48,745 nucleotides of DNA from DAOUVR01 sp034430535 (GTDB taxonomy: Bacteria; Chloroflexota; Dehalococcoidia; E44-bin15), in contig CAYUCL010000013.1 of the NCBI GenBank assembly GCA_964443325.1, positions 1 to 48,745 of the forward strand, given 5' to 3'. Below, piece by piece: positions 8,957 through 17,481 of this stretch (positions are counted from its first letter, which is position 1; each line of letters starts with the position of its first letter). Position numbers and translations under genes: made by a program. The notes beneath the pieces are model-generated. The model made no database searches and was not told where the DNA came from. It saw nothing but the letters and a program-made list of their open reading frames with translations.

Positions 8957-9799
8957 CTAGTAGCCGTCTTTTACCTGAGTCAGAGCGCAAACAAGCCAGG
9001 CGACCCACTTCTCCCTGAGCCTGCCTGGTAAAAGCGGACTGGAATGAGAACCGCCTTCGGATAAAAGAAACTCCTTCGGTGACTCAGATCGCTCATAGAT
9101 GTCTAAAGCACTTGCATACGGAGTCACAGTATCTCCTTTGCAATGGACAAACAGCTTGGGGAAATCACCCATCTGCTCCAGCGCCACGGACTTTAACCTT
9201 TGCCCAATTCGCAGTGCCTTCCGCCATTCGACTCGCGTACGGTAGCCACGTATCCACATCCACAGCGTTGAGACGAAGCCTGAGAGCCTCCCGGATCCCG
9301 GCAACGCGCCACAGCGAGGATATTCAAAGATAATACGACTTGACTCAGTGAGCTTGCGATAGAGCGAGGCTGACTCACCATCAGGCTGGTTCTCTACCTC
9401 TCCTGGGCTGGAAATCGAGACCAGAGCTCGAAGATCCTTCAACTTAGCTGCGGCAATGATGGCTGACCAAGCCCCAAAGCTATGGCCCACCACAGCTACA
9501 CGCTTTGGGTTGATCTTGGCATTGCTGCGCAAGAACTTCACTGCAGCAATGACGTCCCGCCATATGTTGTCATCGACAACGCCAGCGCTCTTCCCATGAC
9601 CACGGAAGTCAAATGTGAGAGTGGCAACACCTTTTCGGACAATTCTCTGGGCAACAGGCTTCATTGCACGGTGGTCCGACCCCATCCCATGGCAAAGAAC
9701 AGCGCCGGGGAAAGGCCCTTCACCTCTAGGGAGAAGGAGCTCTCCATATAGCCTTCCCTCCTCGCTGGCGAAATCTATTGACTCAGTGTGCCATCTCAC
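8957..9799 (-). CDS. Alpha/beta hydrolase (serine hydrolase family)
   Basis: A 280-residue alpha/beta-hydrolase. Nucleophile elbow GHSFG, oxyanion region LCHGMGSDH, an acid in CKGDTVTP and a His in EGGSHSS complete a plausible Ser-Asp-His triad. The layout resembles dienelactone-hydrolase or acyl-peptidase-like esterases; the substrate cannot be inferred. I place the start at GTG 9799, whose GTGA overlaps the TGA of the upstream PHP gene, with GGAGG 10 bases upstream. A start at 9850 would overlap the upstream gene by 55 bases and looks less likely. Fourth gene of the rny-ymdB-PHP-hydrolase-plsY operon. Confidence 0.8.
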   Translation of the reverse strand: MRWHTESIDFASEEGRLYGELLLPRGEGPFPGAVLCHGMGSDHRAMKPVAQRIVRKGVATLTFDFRGHGKSAGVVDDNIWRDVIAAVKFLRSNAKINPKRVAVVGHSFGAWSAIIAAAKLKDLRALVSISSPGEVENQPDGESASLYRKLTESSRIIFEYPRCGALPGSGRLSGFVSTLWMWIRGYRTRVEWRKALRIGQRLKSVALEQMGDFPKLFVHCKGDTVTPYASALDIYERSESPKEFLLSEGGSHSSPLLPGRLREKWVAWLVCALTQVKDGY

Positions 9800-10638
9800 C
9801 GAGTTGACACCTCCCGTTGCCCCGCCAGGGAAATCAGGCGCTCGGCGCAATGAAAAGGAACGTCTACATCACCAATAGGAGTCTCACTAGCACTCCCCAA
9901 ACCATGAAAGTCACTGCCTCCGGATGTAAGCAGCCCATATTTATCAGCCAGCCCAACTAGCCGCTGGATCGTTTTTTTACGGTAGCCATTATAGTATGCC
10001 TCCAAGCCTACAAGCCCAATCTCTTTAAGTTTGACCACAAGTGCATCAAGGTCATTGATATCCGCTGGGTGGGCCAGCACTGGCAAGCCCCCTGCCCTTA
10101 ACACCATCTCTACTGCCTCAACAGGAGAGAGCCTAGCACGCTTAACGTAAGCTGGCCCTTTGCGACCAATATACTTAATGAAAGCCTCCTCAAGAGAGGA
10201 GATGTAGCCACGCTCAAACATCGCTTGGGCGATGTGCGGTCGTCCCATAGACCCACCGCCTGCCAATTCCTGCACTCGCTGCCAAGCCACCTGGATCCCC
10301 AAACCCTCCAGTTTAGCGAGCATCTTTTGCGCCCTTAACTCTCGGGAATGGCGTAGCGTCTTCAAACTGCTCTGAAACTCTATATCTTCATAGTCCATGA
10401 AATAGCCAAGGATATGAACCGCACTGTCCGAAGCATCGGTGTTTATCTCCACACCAGGGATCACCTTCAGGGAAGGGAAAGGTCTGGCCGCTTCTATTGC
10501 AGATGAGACCCCCTCAACGGAATCGTGGTCGGTAATGGCGATTATCGCTAGTCCCTTTTTTGCCGCCACCCGAACTACCTCCGCAGGAGTCAACCGCCCA
10601 TCAGAGGCTGTGGTATGAAGGTGAAGATCAACATCCAA
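9796..10638 (-). CDS. PHP-domain phosphoesterase (RNase AM / pAp phosphatase-like)
   Basis: A 280-residue PHP-family metal-dependent phosphoesterase. The N-terminus carries the diagnostic metal motif DLHLHTTASDG and then ITDHDS; PGVEINT, the HPAD loop and a C-terminal SGGSDFHG complete the metal-binding set. Length and domain order match the YciV/TrpH group. Characterised members dephosphorylate 3',5'-nucleotides such as pAp and trim RNA 5' ends (RNase AM). It starts 2 bases after the ymdB stop and is downstream of RNase Y, so a role in RNA or nucleotide turnover is likely. Its stop overlaps the next gene by 4 bases. Confidence 0.85.
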   Translation of the reverse strand: MDVDLHLHTTASDGRLTPAEVVRVAAKKGLAIIAITDHDSVEGVSSAIEAARPFPSLKVIPGVEINTDASDSAVHILGYFMDYEDIEFQSSLKTLRHSRELRAQKMLAKLEGLGIQVAWQRVQELAGGGSMGRPHIAQAMFERGYISSLEEAFIKYIGRKGPAYVKRARLSPVEAVEMVLRAGGLPVLAHPADINDLDALVVKLKEIGLVGLEAYYNGYRKKTIQRLVGLADKYGLLTSGGSDFHGLGSASETPIGDVDVPFHCAERLISLAGQREVSTR

Positions 10639-10640
10639 TG

Positions 10641-11408
10641 TTATTCCGTCTCCCTGTCAATTCGTATAATACTCTTTGCCACCCCCGTGATTTCCTCCAC
10701 CTCAACTAAAACGGAGTTGAGAACGACTGCACCCTTCCCCACCGATAGGTGATGGGGAAGCTGGGTAAGAAACCTCCTGATCACCGCATCGGCATCGTCC
10801 CCTATCACCGATTCGAGGGGACCAGTCATACCCACATCGGTGACATAAGCGGTGCCTCTAGGAAGCAACCGAGTATCTATGGTGCCCACATGAGTGTGGG
10901 TCCCCAGCACAGCGCTGACTCTGCCGTCTAAGTACCTTCCCATGGCCACCTTCTCCGACGTGGCCTCGGCATGAAAGTCAGCGATGATCACAGGAGGTTT
11001 ATCTACAAGCTCCTCAAGGAGTTGATCCATCGCTCTAAATGGACAATCGAAGTTCCCCAAGAAGGTACGTCCCAAAAGGTTAACCACCATCGCCTTACCC
11101 TTGGTCAGGTAACCTCGACCTGGTACGCCTGGCGGATAATTTAAGGGGCGCAGGATCGCTAACTCACTATCAAGACTGGGAATAATCTCCTTGTGATCCC
11201 AAATATGGTTCCCTGAAGTAATAACATCAATTCCCGAAGCGAAAAGTTCTTCTGCTGTTTCCCTTGTCAACCCAAGCCCACCGGCAGCGTTTTCACCATT
11301 GGCGATGACCAAATCAATACCATATTCCTGTCGCAAGTCAGACACCAGCACTTGCGTAGCCCGCCTGCCAGGCCTGCCAATTACATCGCCAATCATCAGA
11401 ATTCGCAA
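10641..11408 (-). CDS. ymdB: YmdB family 2',3'-cyclic-nucleotide phosphodiesterase
   Basis: A 255-residue metallophosphoesterase of the YmdB family. Motifs GDVIGRPGR at the N-terminus, ANGENAAGG, SGNHIWDH, DFHAEATSEK and GTHTHVGTID provide the dinuclear metal site. Family members hydrolyse 2',3'-cAMP and influence biofilm/motility decisions in Bacillus. It begins 8 bases after rny, and the rny-ymdB pairing is conserved in many bacteria, supporting a link with RNA decay. Length is normal and I see no anomalies. Confidence 0.92.
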   Translation of the reverse strand: MRILMIGDVIGRPGRRATQVLVSDLRQEYGIDLVIANGENAAGGLGLTRETAEELFASGIDVITSGNHIWDHKEIIPSLDSELAILRPLNYPPGVPGRGYLTKGKAMVVNLLGRTFLGNFDCPFRAMDQLLEELVDKPPVIIADFHAEATSEKVAMGRYLDGRVSAVLGTHTHVGTIDTRLLPRGTAYVTDVGMTGPLESVIGDDADAVIRRFLTQLPHHLSVGKGAVVLNSVLVEVEEITGVAKSIIRIDRETE

Positions 11409-11416
11409 TTACTGCC

Positions 11417-12955
11417 CTACTTTGCGTAGTCTACAACTCTAGTTTCTCTGACAACCGTCACCTTTATCTGACCCGGATAAGCTAGAGTTTCCTCGATTCT
11501 CTTCACAATATCGCGAGCAAGTCTCAACGCCTCTAGATCGTCTATCTCTTCGGGCTTAACCATGATGCGGATCTCACGGCCAGCCTGAATAGCATAGGAT
11601 TTCTCCACGCCAGAGAAACTATTAGCCACGCTCTCCAGTGCCTCGAGGCGCTTCAGATATTGCTCCAGAGACTCTCTTCTTGCCCCTGGCCTGCCGCCAC
11701 TAATGGCGTCAGCAGCAGAGACAATAAAACCCATAACACTCATCGACCCAGTCTCCCCATGATGCTCTGCAATGGCCTTAACCACCTCTTCAGATTTGTC
11801 CCACTGTCTTACTAAGTTAGCGCCAATCTGAGCATGGGGTCCCTCCATCTGGAAGTCCACCGCCTTGCCAATGTCATGAAGCAATCCTGCTCTCCGTGCT
11901 AGATCGATCCCGACCCCTAGTTCCGAAGCCATTATACCAGCCAGGTGGGCTACCTCGATGCTGTGTAAAAGCACATTCTGACCGTAACTGAACCGATATT
12001 TTAAACGACCCAAAACCTTAACTAGCTCTGGGTGCAACCCGGGCACACCAGCCTGCTGCACTGCCTTTTTCCCCTCAGCCTGGACCGTTTCCTCCACCTC
12101 ATCTCTTGACTTTTGTACCATCTCCTCAATACGTGCGGGGTGAATGCGACCATCGAGGATGAGTTTTTCCAAAGCAATACGCGCCACCTCACGACGCATC
12201 GGATCGAAAGACGAAATTGTTACCGCTTCTGGAGTATCATCGATAATGAGGTCCACACCCGTCGCACTTTCAAGCGCCCTTATGTTTCTCCCCTCTCGCC
12301 CAATGAGGCGTCCCTTCATCTCATCACTGGGCAGCGGAACCACGGAAACGGTTGTCTCTGATACCACATCGGTAGCACAGCGCTGAATAGCTAAGGTGAT
12401 GATCTCCTGAGCCCTTTCTTGAGCCTCCTCCTTGAGCTGAGCCTCGATCTCCCCAATGCGCCGGGAGACATCCTGACGAACCTCTTCCTCCAAGGCCTCC
12501 GCCAAGAACCCTTTTGCCTCCTCGCTGGATATCCCGGAGATAAGTTCTAGTTGCTGAATCTGCTTCCGCTTCAGCTCTTCAAGATGTACCAGCAGATCTT
12601 GCGCCTCCTTTTCTTTGGCGGTCACACCTCGCTCTCGGCGCTCCAAGCCGTCCGCCTTTTTGTCGAGATTCTCTTCTTTTTGAGAAATTCGCCTTTCCAG
12701 CCGATTAAGTTCACCGCGCCGCTGTCGGTTCTCCGCCTCCGCTTGGGACTTAATCTTTATTGCCTCCTCCTTGGCCTCAATGAGTAATTCCTTATGTTTC
12801 GCTCGAGCGTCAACAAGGAGAGCTTCGGCCTCCCTCTCAGCACTACGAACCCTACGCGCCGCTAATGCGCCTCGCGCCAGATAGGCAACCAGTGCCCCGA
12901 TTACCAGTCCACCTATCGCTATACCAATTAATCCAGGTAATCCAATCATTTTCAT
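11417..12955 (-). CDS. rny: Ribonuclease Y
   Basis: A 512-residue membrane-anchored endoribonuclease that initiates mRNA decay. The order is an N-terminal transmembrane helix (~5-28), a long charged coiled coil (~30-200), a KH RNA-binding domain (GRLIGREGRNIRALE), and an HD domain (HSIEVAHLAG, then GLLHDIGKAVD). GGGGAG sits directly before ATG 12955, so the second ATG at 12949 (six bases further) may be the true start. It heads a tight operon with ymdB, the PHP phosphoesterase, an esterase-like gene and plsY. Confidence 0.95.
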   Translation of the reverse strand: MKMIGLPGLIGIAIGGLVIGALVAYLARGALAARRVRSAEREAEALLVDARAKHKELLIEAKEEAIKIKSQAEAENRQRRGELNRLERRISQKEENLDKKADGLERRERGVTAKEKEAQDLLVHLEELKRKQIQQLELISGISSEEAKGFLAEALEEEVRQDVSRRIGEIEAQLKEEAQERAQEIITLAIQRCATDVVSETTVSVVPLPSDEMKGRLIGREGRNIRALESATGVDLIIDDTPEAVTISSFDPMRREVARIALEKLILDGRIHPARIEEMVQKSRDEVEETVQAEGKKAVQQAGVPGLHPELVKVLGRLKYRFSYGQNVLLHSIEVAHLAGIMASELGVGIDLARRAGLLHDIGKAVDFQMEGPHAQIGANLVRQWDKSEEVVKAIAEHHGETGSMSVMGFIVSAADAISGGRPGARRESLEQYLKRLEALESVANSFSGVEKSYAIQAGREIRIMVKPEEIDDLEALRLARDIVKRIEETLAYPGQIKVTVVRETRVVDYAK

Positions 12956-13014
12956 CTCCCCTTTCGTCTGGGGCTTTCCGGGTTAGATAAGGCCACCAAT
13001 GAATTATATCCGTA

Positions 13015-13036
13015 TTGAGGCCTTCATTGGCCTCAA
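13015..13036 (-). other. Hairpin between recX and rny
   Basis: TTGAGGCC (13015-13022) and GGCCTCAA (13029-13036) make a perfect 8-bp stem with a 6-base loop just downstream of the recX stop on the minus strand. No T-run follows, so it could be a weak terminator or an RNA-processing or stability hairpin ahead of rny. Confidence 0.4.
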
Positions 13037-13053
13037 AGCCAAGGCAAGTAAAG

Positions 13054-13671
13054 CTAGCTTAACCCCTGCCATAGGCGCTCGATAGTCCGGTTGATTACAC
13101 CGTAGCTAAAGCCCCGACTGCTCAGAAAAGCACCCAGTTTTTGTCTGAAAGTTTCATAGTCCTTTTCCAGATTGCGCCCCTTTCTCTGTGCTGCCCGATA
13201 GGCGCTCTCCTCATCATCAACCCCTTCCAGAACCTCATCTACCACCTCTGAGTCGATTCCTTTGCGCCTCAACTCCAGCTTAAGTAGTCTCTTGCTCCGA
13301 GGGTTAAAGGACTCCCGATTCTCTGTCCAAAATCGAGCAAAGGCACCATCGTCCACAATTTGTCTTTCTTTCAAATGGAGAACTACCCTATCTATAGTTT
13401 CCTTCTCGAATCTTCGGTAGAGCCTCTGCCTTATCTCCGCCTCACTACGTGGGCGATAACTCAACAGGCGCAGAGCAGCCTCAAGGCACTTGTTAAAAAG
13501 GCCAGCCCTTACCAGTTCATTTATCTGCGAATCAGAGAGTGATTGGCCCGTGTGAAGGCCATGTTCCTGAACCACCCCCCTATCCAAGCTGAAGGCGAAG
13601 GTGCCACCCAAGTAAATATTGACCCGGCTCTTCCCCCTCTTCAGATCCTTAATAGCGGTTATGGTATTCAT
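13054..13671 (-). CDS. recX: Recombination regulator RecX
   Basis: A 205-residue RecX-family protein, which binds RecA filaments and limits their activity. It has the three-helix repeats typical of the family (for example ALRLLSYRPRSEAEIRQRL and the RKGRNLEKDYETFRQKLGAFLSSRGFSYGVI segment near the end). I chose ATG 13671 over an upstream in-frame TTG at 13683. It lies 71 bases downstream of recA, with a hairpin between, the classic recA-recX arrangement that lowers RecX relative to RecA. Confidence 0.9.
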   Translation of the reverse strand: MNTITAIKDLKRGKSRVNIYLGGTFAFSLDRGVVQEHGLHTGQSLSDSQINELVRAGLFNKCLEAALRLLSYRPRSEAEIRQRLYRRFEKETIDRVVLHLKERQIVDDGAFARFWTENRESFNPRSKRLLKLELRRKGIDSEVVDEVLEGVDDEESAYRAAQRKGRNLEKDYETFRQKLGAFLSSRGFSYGVINRTIERLWQGLS

Positions 13672-13682
13672 AATTAAACACA

Positions 13683-13713
13683 AAAAGGCTGGACTGCTAA
13701 CTCCCAGCCTTTT
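13683..13713 (-). terminator. Intrinsic terminator/attenuator between recA and recX
   Basis: AAAAGGCTGG (13683-13692) pairs perfectly with CCAGCCTTTT (13704-13713) around an 11-base loop. Read on the minus strand the stem is followed by a T5 run, so it should partly terminate recA transcription, with read-through into recX. Confidence 0.75.
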
Positions 13714-13742
13714 ACTAACACTGGTCAGAATTTATAACTGTT

Positions 13743-14765
13743 CTAAACCGCTTGCGGGATGTCTTGAGGCTTAAAAACCTCCGCCCTTATTTGATCTTCA
13801 AGTTCTTGGGCAACCTCCATATGCTCCCCGAGGTAATCCTTAGCGTTCTCTCGACCCTGACCAAGACGAACCTCGCCATAGGAGTAGAAGGCACCTGTTT
13901 TCGTCACCAAGCCAATCTCTGTCCCCAGGTCAAGGAGACTGCCCTCCTTGCTTATCCCTTGGTCGAACATGATGTCAAATTCAGCGTTTCTGAAAGGAGG
14001 TGCAACCTTGTTCTTAACCACCTTCGCTCTAACTCGGCTGCCTACCATTTGATCTCCCTTTTTGATGGTTTCCAGTCGCCTCAGATCGATCCTAACCGAG
14101 CTATAGAACTTCAACGCTCTACCCCCAGGGGTCACCTCAGGGTTGCCGAAGAATACCCCTACCTTCTCCCGTAACTGGTTGATGAAAATTACAGCGGTTT
14201 GCGACCTATGGATAGCAGCAGTAAGCTTTCTCAATGCCTGGGACATCAATCGAGCCTGAAGCCCAACATGAGCGTCTCCCATTTCTCCCTCAAGCTCTGC
14301 TCTAGGAACCAGGGCAGCCACGCTATCAATGACTACCACATCTACCGCGTTGCTTCTGACCAAATACTCAGTGATCTCCAGTGCTTGCTCCCCGGTATCC
14401 GGCTGGGATACTAATAAACTGTCCTCTCCCTCTACTTTGATACCACAGTTAGCGGCATAGCGCTTGTCGAAGACATGCTCTACGTCGATATACGCTGCTT
14501 TGCCGCCGCGACTCTGAGCCTCAGCGATAACATGAAGGGCCAGAGTCGACTTCCCGCTCATCTCTGGTCCAAAGATCTCAATGACCCGACCCCGCGGTAT
14601 GCCGCCAACACCAAGGGCGATATCCAATGCGATGGCACCAGTAGGAATAACGTCCACTGCCATCATTCTCGAAGTCTCCCCAAGCCTTATTATCGAGCCT
14701 TTACCAAATTGCTTTTCAATCTGGCCTATTGCCAGATCTAAGGCCTTCTCTTTCTCCGCAGTCAT
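13743..14765 (-). CDS. recA: Recombinase RecA
   Basis: A 340-residue RecA recombinase for homologous recombination and SOS induction. The core is recognisable: SQPDTGEQALEI, VVIDSVAALVP, GEMGDAHVGLQARLMSQALRKL, and L2 region FGNPEVTPGGRALKFY. The Walker A loop reads GPEMSGKST (66-74) where GPESSGKTT is usual, and the segment around catalytic Glu96 reads DVEHVFDK instead of DAEHALDP; Glu96 itself is kept. I favour ATG 14765, preceded by a GGGGGCGAG ribosome-site-like stretch, over the ATG at 14798. A perfect TATAAT on the minus strand at 14911-14916 probably marks its promoter. Confidence 0.94.
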   Translation of the reverse strand: MTAEKEKALDLAIGQIEKQFGKGSIIRLGETSRMMAVDVIPTGAIALDIALGVGGIPRGRVIEIFGPEMSGKSTLALHVIAEAQSRGGKAAYIDVEHVFDKRYAANCGIKVEGEDSLLVSQPDTGEQALEITEYLVRSNAVDVVVIDSVAALVPRAELEGEMGDAHVGLQARLMSQALRKLTAAIHRSQTAVIFINQLREKVGVFFGNPEVTPGGRALKFYSSVRIDLRRLETIKKGDQMVGSRVRAKVVKNKVAPPFRNAEFDIMFDQGISKEGSLLDLGTEIGLVTKTGAFYSYGEVRLGQGRENAKDYLGEHMEVAQELEDQIRAEVFKPQDIPQAV

Positions 14766-14910
14766 CTCGCCCCCGAAGGAAACCAATCCTTCGAGCATAT
14801 AATAGCATAGCCACCTCGCTAAAGCAAGGGGTCGAATAGGAGAAAAGTGAAAATAAGACTACATTTACTTAAGATTTATAAAAAAGTGGATAGAGACAAG
14901 CTACTAGACT

Positions 14911-14954
14911 ATTATAGCAGTTTCCACATTTACGGTAGTTGACGAACAATCGTC
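14911..14954 (-). promoter_or_regulatory. recA promoter -10 and nearby inverted repeat
   Basis: On the minus strand TATAAT occupies 14916-14911, but the -35 position (14939-14934) reads ACTACC, a poor match that suggests regulation. Just upstream, GACGA-ACAA-TCGTC (14941-14954) is a perfect 5-bp inverted repeat that could be an operator. It does not match the Gram-positive LexA box (GAAC-N4-GTTC). Confidence 0.45.
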
Positions 14955-15079
14955 AGGAGTTTCTTGAGGAGGACTTTACTATGTCATGACGGACAGAGCC
15001 AAACCAACAAAAGCTCTGCCCAAACCACACCATCTGTTTCTATTTGACTATAGCTTCTGGATAGATGAATAAAACAACA

Positions 15080-15159
<80 letters not shown>

Positions 15160-15450
15160 TTTCCTTCAGCGCCAATTATTTTATCAATACCCACCCAGAA
15201 TTGCAAGGCACTATATTCGTTGGTTCTACACTGTTTTGTGTGGGTAGTGCGGCACATCACTTACTCGCCATTGTCTCTGCCATTGCGGCGAGCCAAAGCC
15301 CTCAGCGCAGTGAAGGTGAAGCGAAATCATATTTCTCCACCCGCCATGAAATGGATTGATACACGCTTTACGCTGCGAAGCCTCTAAACCCCCACAGAAG
15401 CGCTCCTTCTGGTCGTCCTCCTAAGTATCCTTGCAATAGTATGGAGACTC
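15160..15450. other. Spacer between tRNA-Pro and dinB
   Basis: No gene, hairpin terminator or repeat family member is recognisable in this stretch; the dinB promoter follows immediately. Confidence 0.4.
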
Positions 15451-15479
15451 TTGACAAAAGGATTGCAATCCCTCATAAT
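15451..15479 (+). promoter_or_regulatory. dinB promoter with palindromic operator candidate; near-leaderless
   Basis: Consensus TTGACA (15451-15456), 17-base spacer, CATAAT (15474-15479). A perfect 12-base palindrome GGATTGCAATCC (15460-15471) lies within the spacer, where a bound repressor would block polymerase. Transcription should begin around 15486, about 8 bases before ATG 15494, leaving no room for a ribosome site. Confidence 0.7.
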
Positions 15480-15493
15480 TTATAATAGAACAT

Positions 15494-16723
15494 ATGTGCG
15501 ATAAAGAGCGAAAAATCTTCCATGTTGACCTTGATGCTTTCTTTGCCTCTGTAGAGCAGGTGCTGAACCCTGAACTCAAAGGAAAGCCTGTTGTAATTGG
15601 CGGTGAGCCTCGCTCTCGTGGCGTTGTCTGTTCCGCCTCCTATGAGGCGAGAGCCTACGGACTTTGCGCTGGCATGCCCCTGATGAAAGCATATCGTCTC
15701 TGCCCCAATGCGATATTTTTGAACGGCCGCTTCTCCCGCTATCGAGATGCTTCAGCAAGAATCATGGCCATTCTCGCCGATTTCACCCCCTACCTGGAGC
15801 CTGGAGGCATCGACGAGGCCTATCTTGATCTCACTGGCTTCGAACCCCTCTACGGCTCCGCCAAGGAAACGGCACTAAGAATGAAACAGATGATAAAGAA
15901 CGACACTGGGCTTACCGCCTCGATTGGCATTGGCAATTCTAAGCTGGTGGCTAAGATTGCCTCTGCCTTATCAAAGCCGGATGGAATCCTTGAAGTAGCA
16001 CATGGAAAGGAGCGCTCATTTCTCGCCCCGCTGCCTATCGCCAAGCTGCCCTGCGTGGGCCCAAAGACAGAGCAGTCGCTGAAGACAATGGGGATCACCA
16101 TCATTGGGGAACTAGCCAATTTCCCAGCCCCCCTTTTGAAGAGCAGCCTGGGTGCTCCGGGAGAGGTAATCCATCGCTATGCCATGGGGATCGATGAAAG
16201 GAAAGTTGAGCCCCCCCAGCCACCTAAATCGATAAGCCGTGAGACCACCTTCATTAAAGACACATTAGACTACCCTTTTCTTAAGGCGACCCTGTGTTAC
16301 CTCAGCGAAAGGGTAGGCGCTGAACTGCGTCGTAACGGTAGAAGTGCTAGATGCGTCGCTCTAAAGCTCAGGTATGCTGATTTTTACACTATCACCCGTC
16401 ATTACACACTGAAGGAAGCAACGAATGCTGATTGGGTCATCTTCGATACGGCGCGTGAACTCTTGGAGAAGGCTTTTCGCCAAAGGAAGCAGCAAGTGCG
16501 CCTTATTGGCGTTGGGGTATCAAGTTTAATCAATGACGGGAGGCAGTTCATCTTATGGGATTTCTCCATAGAGCGCCGGGAGCGTCTGGACGAGATTATT
16601 GACCGCATCCGCAGTAGGTACGGCTTCACCGCACTCCAGAGAGGACAAACCTTACTTCTCAAGGAGGTATTTCCCACCGAGAACGGTGACTATGTGTTGA
16701 AAGCTCCATCCCTTTCCCGCTAG
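15494..16723 (+). CDS. dinB: DNA polymerase IV (Y family)
   Basis: A 409-residue Y-family translesion polymerase. Palm motifs HVDLDAFFASVE, YEARAYGLCAGMP and GGIDEAYLDLTG are present; the usual Ser of SIDEA is Gly, while the catalytic Asp/Glu are kept. Helix-hairpin-helix thumb ASIGIGNSKLVAKIAS and LPCVGPKTEQSLK follow, then the little-finger domain. I do not see an obvious C-terminal beta-clamp motif. ATG 15494 has no ribosome site and lies about 8 bases from the predicted transcription start, so translation is probably leaderless. An operator-like palindrome in the promoter suggests damage-linked control. Confidence 0.93.
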   Translation: MCDKERKIFHVDLDAFFASVEQVLNPELKGKPVVIGGEPRSRGVVCSASYEARAYGLCAGMPLMKAYRLCPNAIFLNGRFSRYRDASARIMAILADFTPYLEPGGIDEAYLDLTGFEPLYGSAKETALRMKQMIKNDTGLTASIGIGNSKLVAKIASALSKPDGILEVAHGKERSFLAPLPIAKLPCVGPKTEQSLKTMGITIIGELANFPAPLLKSSLGAPGEVIHRYAMGIDERKVEPPQPPKSISRETTFIKDTLDYPFLKATLCYLSERVGAELRRNGRSARCVALKLRYADFYTITRHYTLKEATNADWVIFDTARELLEKAFRQRKQQVRLIGVGVSSLINDGRQFILWDFSIERRERLDEIIDRIRSRYGFTALQRGQTLLLKEVFPTENGDYVLKAPSLSR

Positions 16724-16860
16724 CACACTTCTACGATTTTTTTTAGCGGATAAGAAGGGCTCAAATATAGCCTATCCCCAAATGGGATGACCTGACAGAG
16801 TAAGAATACCTATGAAAGAAAAGAGGGAGGGTCTTATCCCTTCCTGACAAAATGTCGATG

Positions 16861-16889
16861 TTGTGAAAAATACGTCATTAATGTATAAT
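16861..16889 (+). promoter_or_regulatory. Promoter of the two-component regulator pair
   Basis: TTGTGA (16861-16866), 17-base spacer, perfect TATAAT (16884-16889). A strong GGAGG ribosome site follows before ATG 16942. Confidence 0.6.
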
Positions 16890-16941
16890 AAAGTAAAATT
16901 TTGTAGAAAGGGACTATCAACGCGGAAGGAGGTTAGGCCAA

Positions 16942-17481
16942 ATGAGTGACTTAATGACCGTCAAGGAAGTGGCAGAGTATCTAAAACTGAATTATATGAC
17001 TGTTTATAAGCTAGCCCAAAAGGGAAAAATCCCTGCCTCTAAGATAGGAGGGAATTGGAGGTTTAAAAAAGAACTACTGGACGAATGGATAGCTAAACAG
17101 TCAACGGTAGTAGAGGGAAGTGTGCTCGTTGTTGATGATGATCCTGGCGTGCGAGAGATGCTCAGCGATATCATCTCAGAGCAAAAGTACAGGATCGTCG
17201 CTGTAGAAAATGGAGAGAGAGCCATTGAGGAAATGGAGCGGCAGCACTTCGACCTAGTTTTCCTAGATTTGGTGCTGCCAGGAATGAGCGGAGCGGAGGC
17301 CCTCTCCGCCATAAAGCAAAAGGATGACAAGGTGATAGTTGCCATCATCACCGGTTATGGTGATGACCCTGTAGCCATGGAGGCAATGTCATTGGGGCCA
17401 CTCCTTATGATTCGCAAGCCTTTCCGGGTTGATGATATCTTAGAGGTTATCAGTATCATTAGTAGTGCATCAAGACGATAG
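16942..17481 (+). CDS. Excisionase-type HTH fused to response-regulator receiver
   Basis: A 179-residue protein. Residues 1-53 form a MerR/excisionase-type helix-turn-helix (MTVKEVAEYLKLNYMTVYKLAQKGKIPASKIGGNWRF), the helix_turn_helix_17 fold. Residues ~60-175 form a receiver domain with the acidic pair DDD, phospho-acceptor Asp in FLDLVLPGMSG, Thr in IITGYG and Lys in RKPF, all intact. The DNA-binding domain is N-terminal, the reverse of most response regulators. Ribosome site GGAGG precedes ATG 16942. It overlaps the following hybrid kinase by 17 bases, so that kinase is its likely partner. Target genes unknown. Confidence 0.88.
   Translation: MSDLMTVKEVAEYLKLNYMTVYKLAQKGKIPASKIGGNWRFKKELLDEWIAKQSTVVEGSVLVVDDDPGVREMLSDIISEQKYRIVAVENGERAIEEMERQHFDLVFLDLVLPGMSGAEALSAIKQKDDKVIVAIITGYGDDPVAMEAMSLGPLLMIRKPFRVDDILEVISIISSASRR

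Noticed and set aside
14941..14954. LexA/SOS box upstream of recA
   Set aside because: GACGA-N4-TCGTC is an inverted repeat but does not match either the E. coli or the Bacillus-type LexA consensus; kept only as an unnamed operator candidate.
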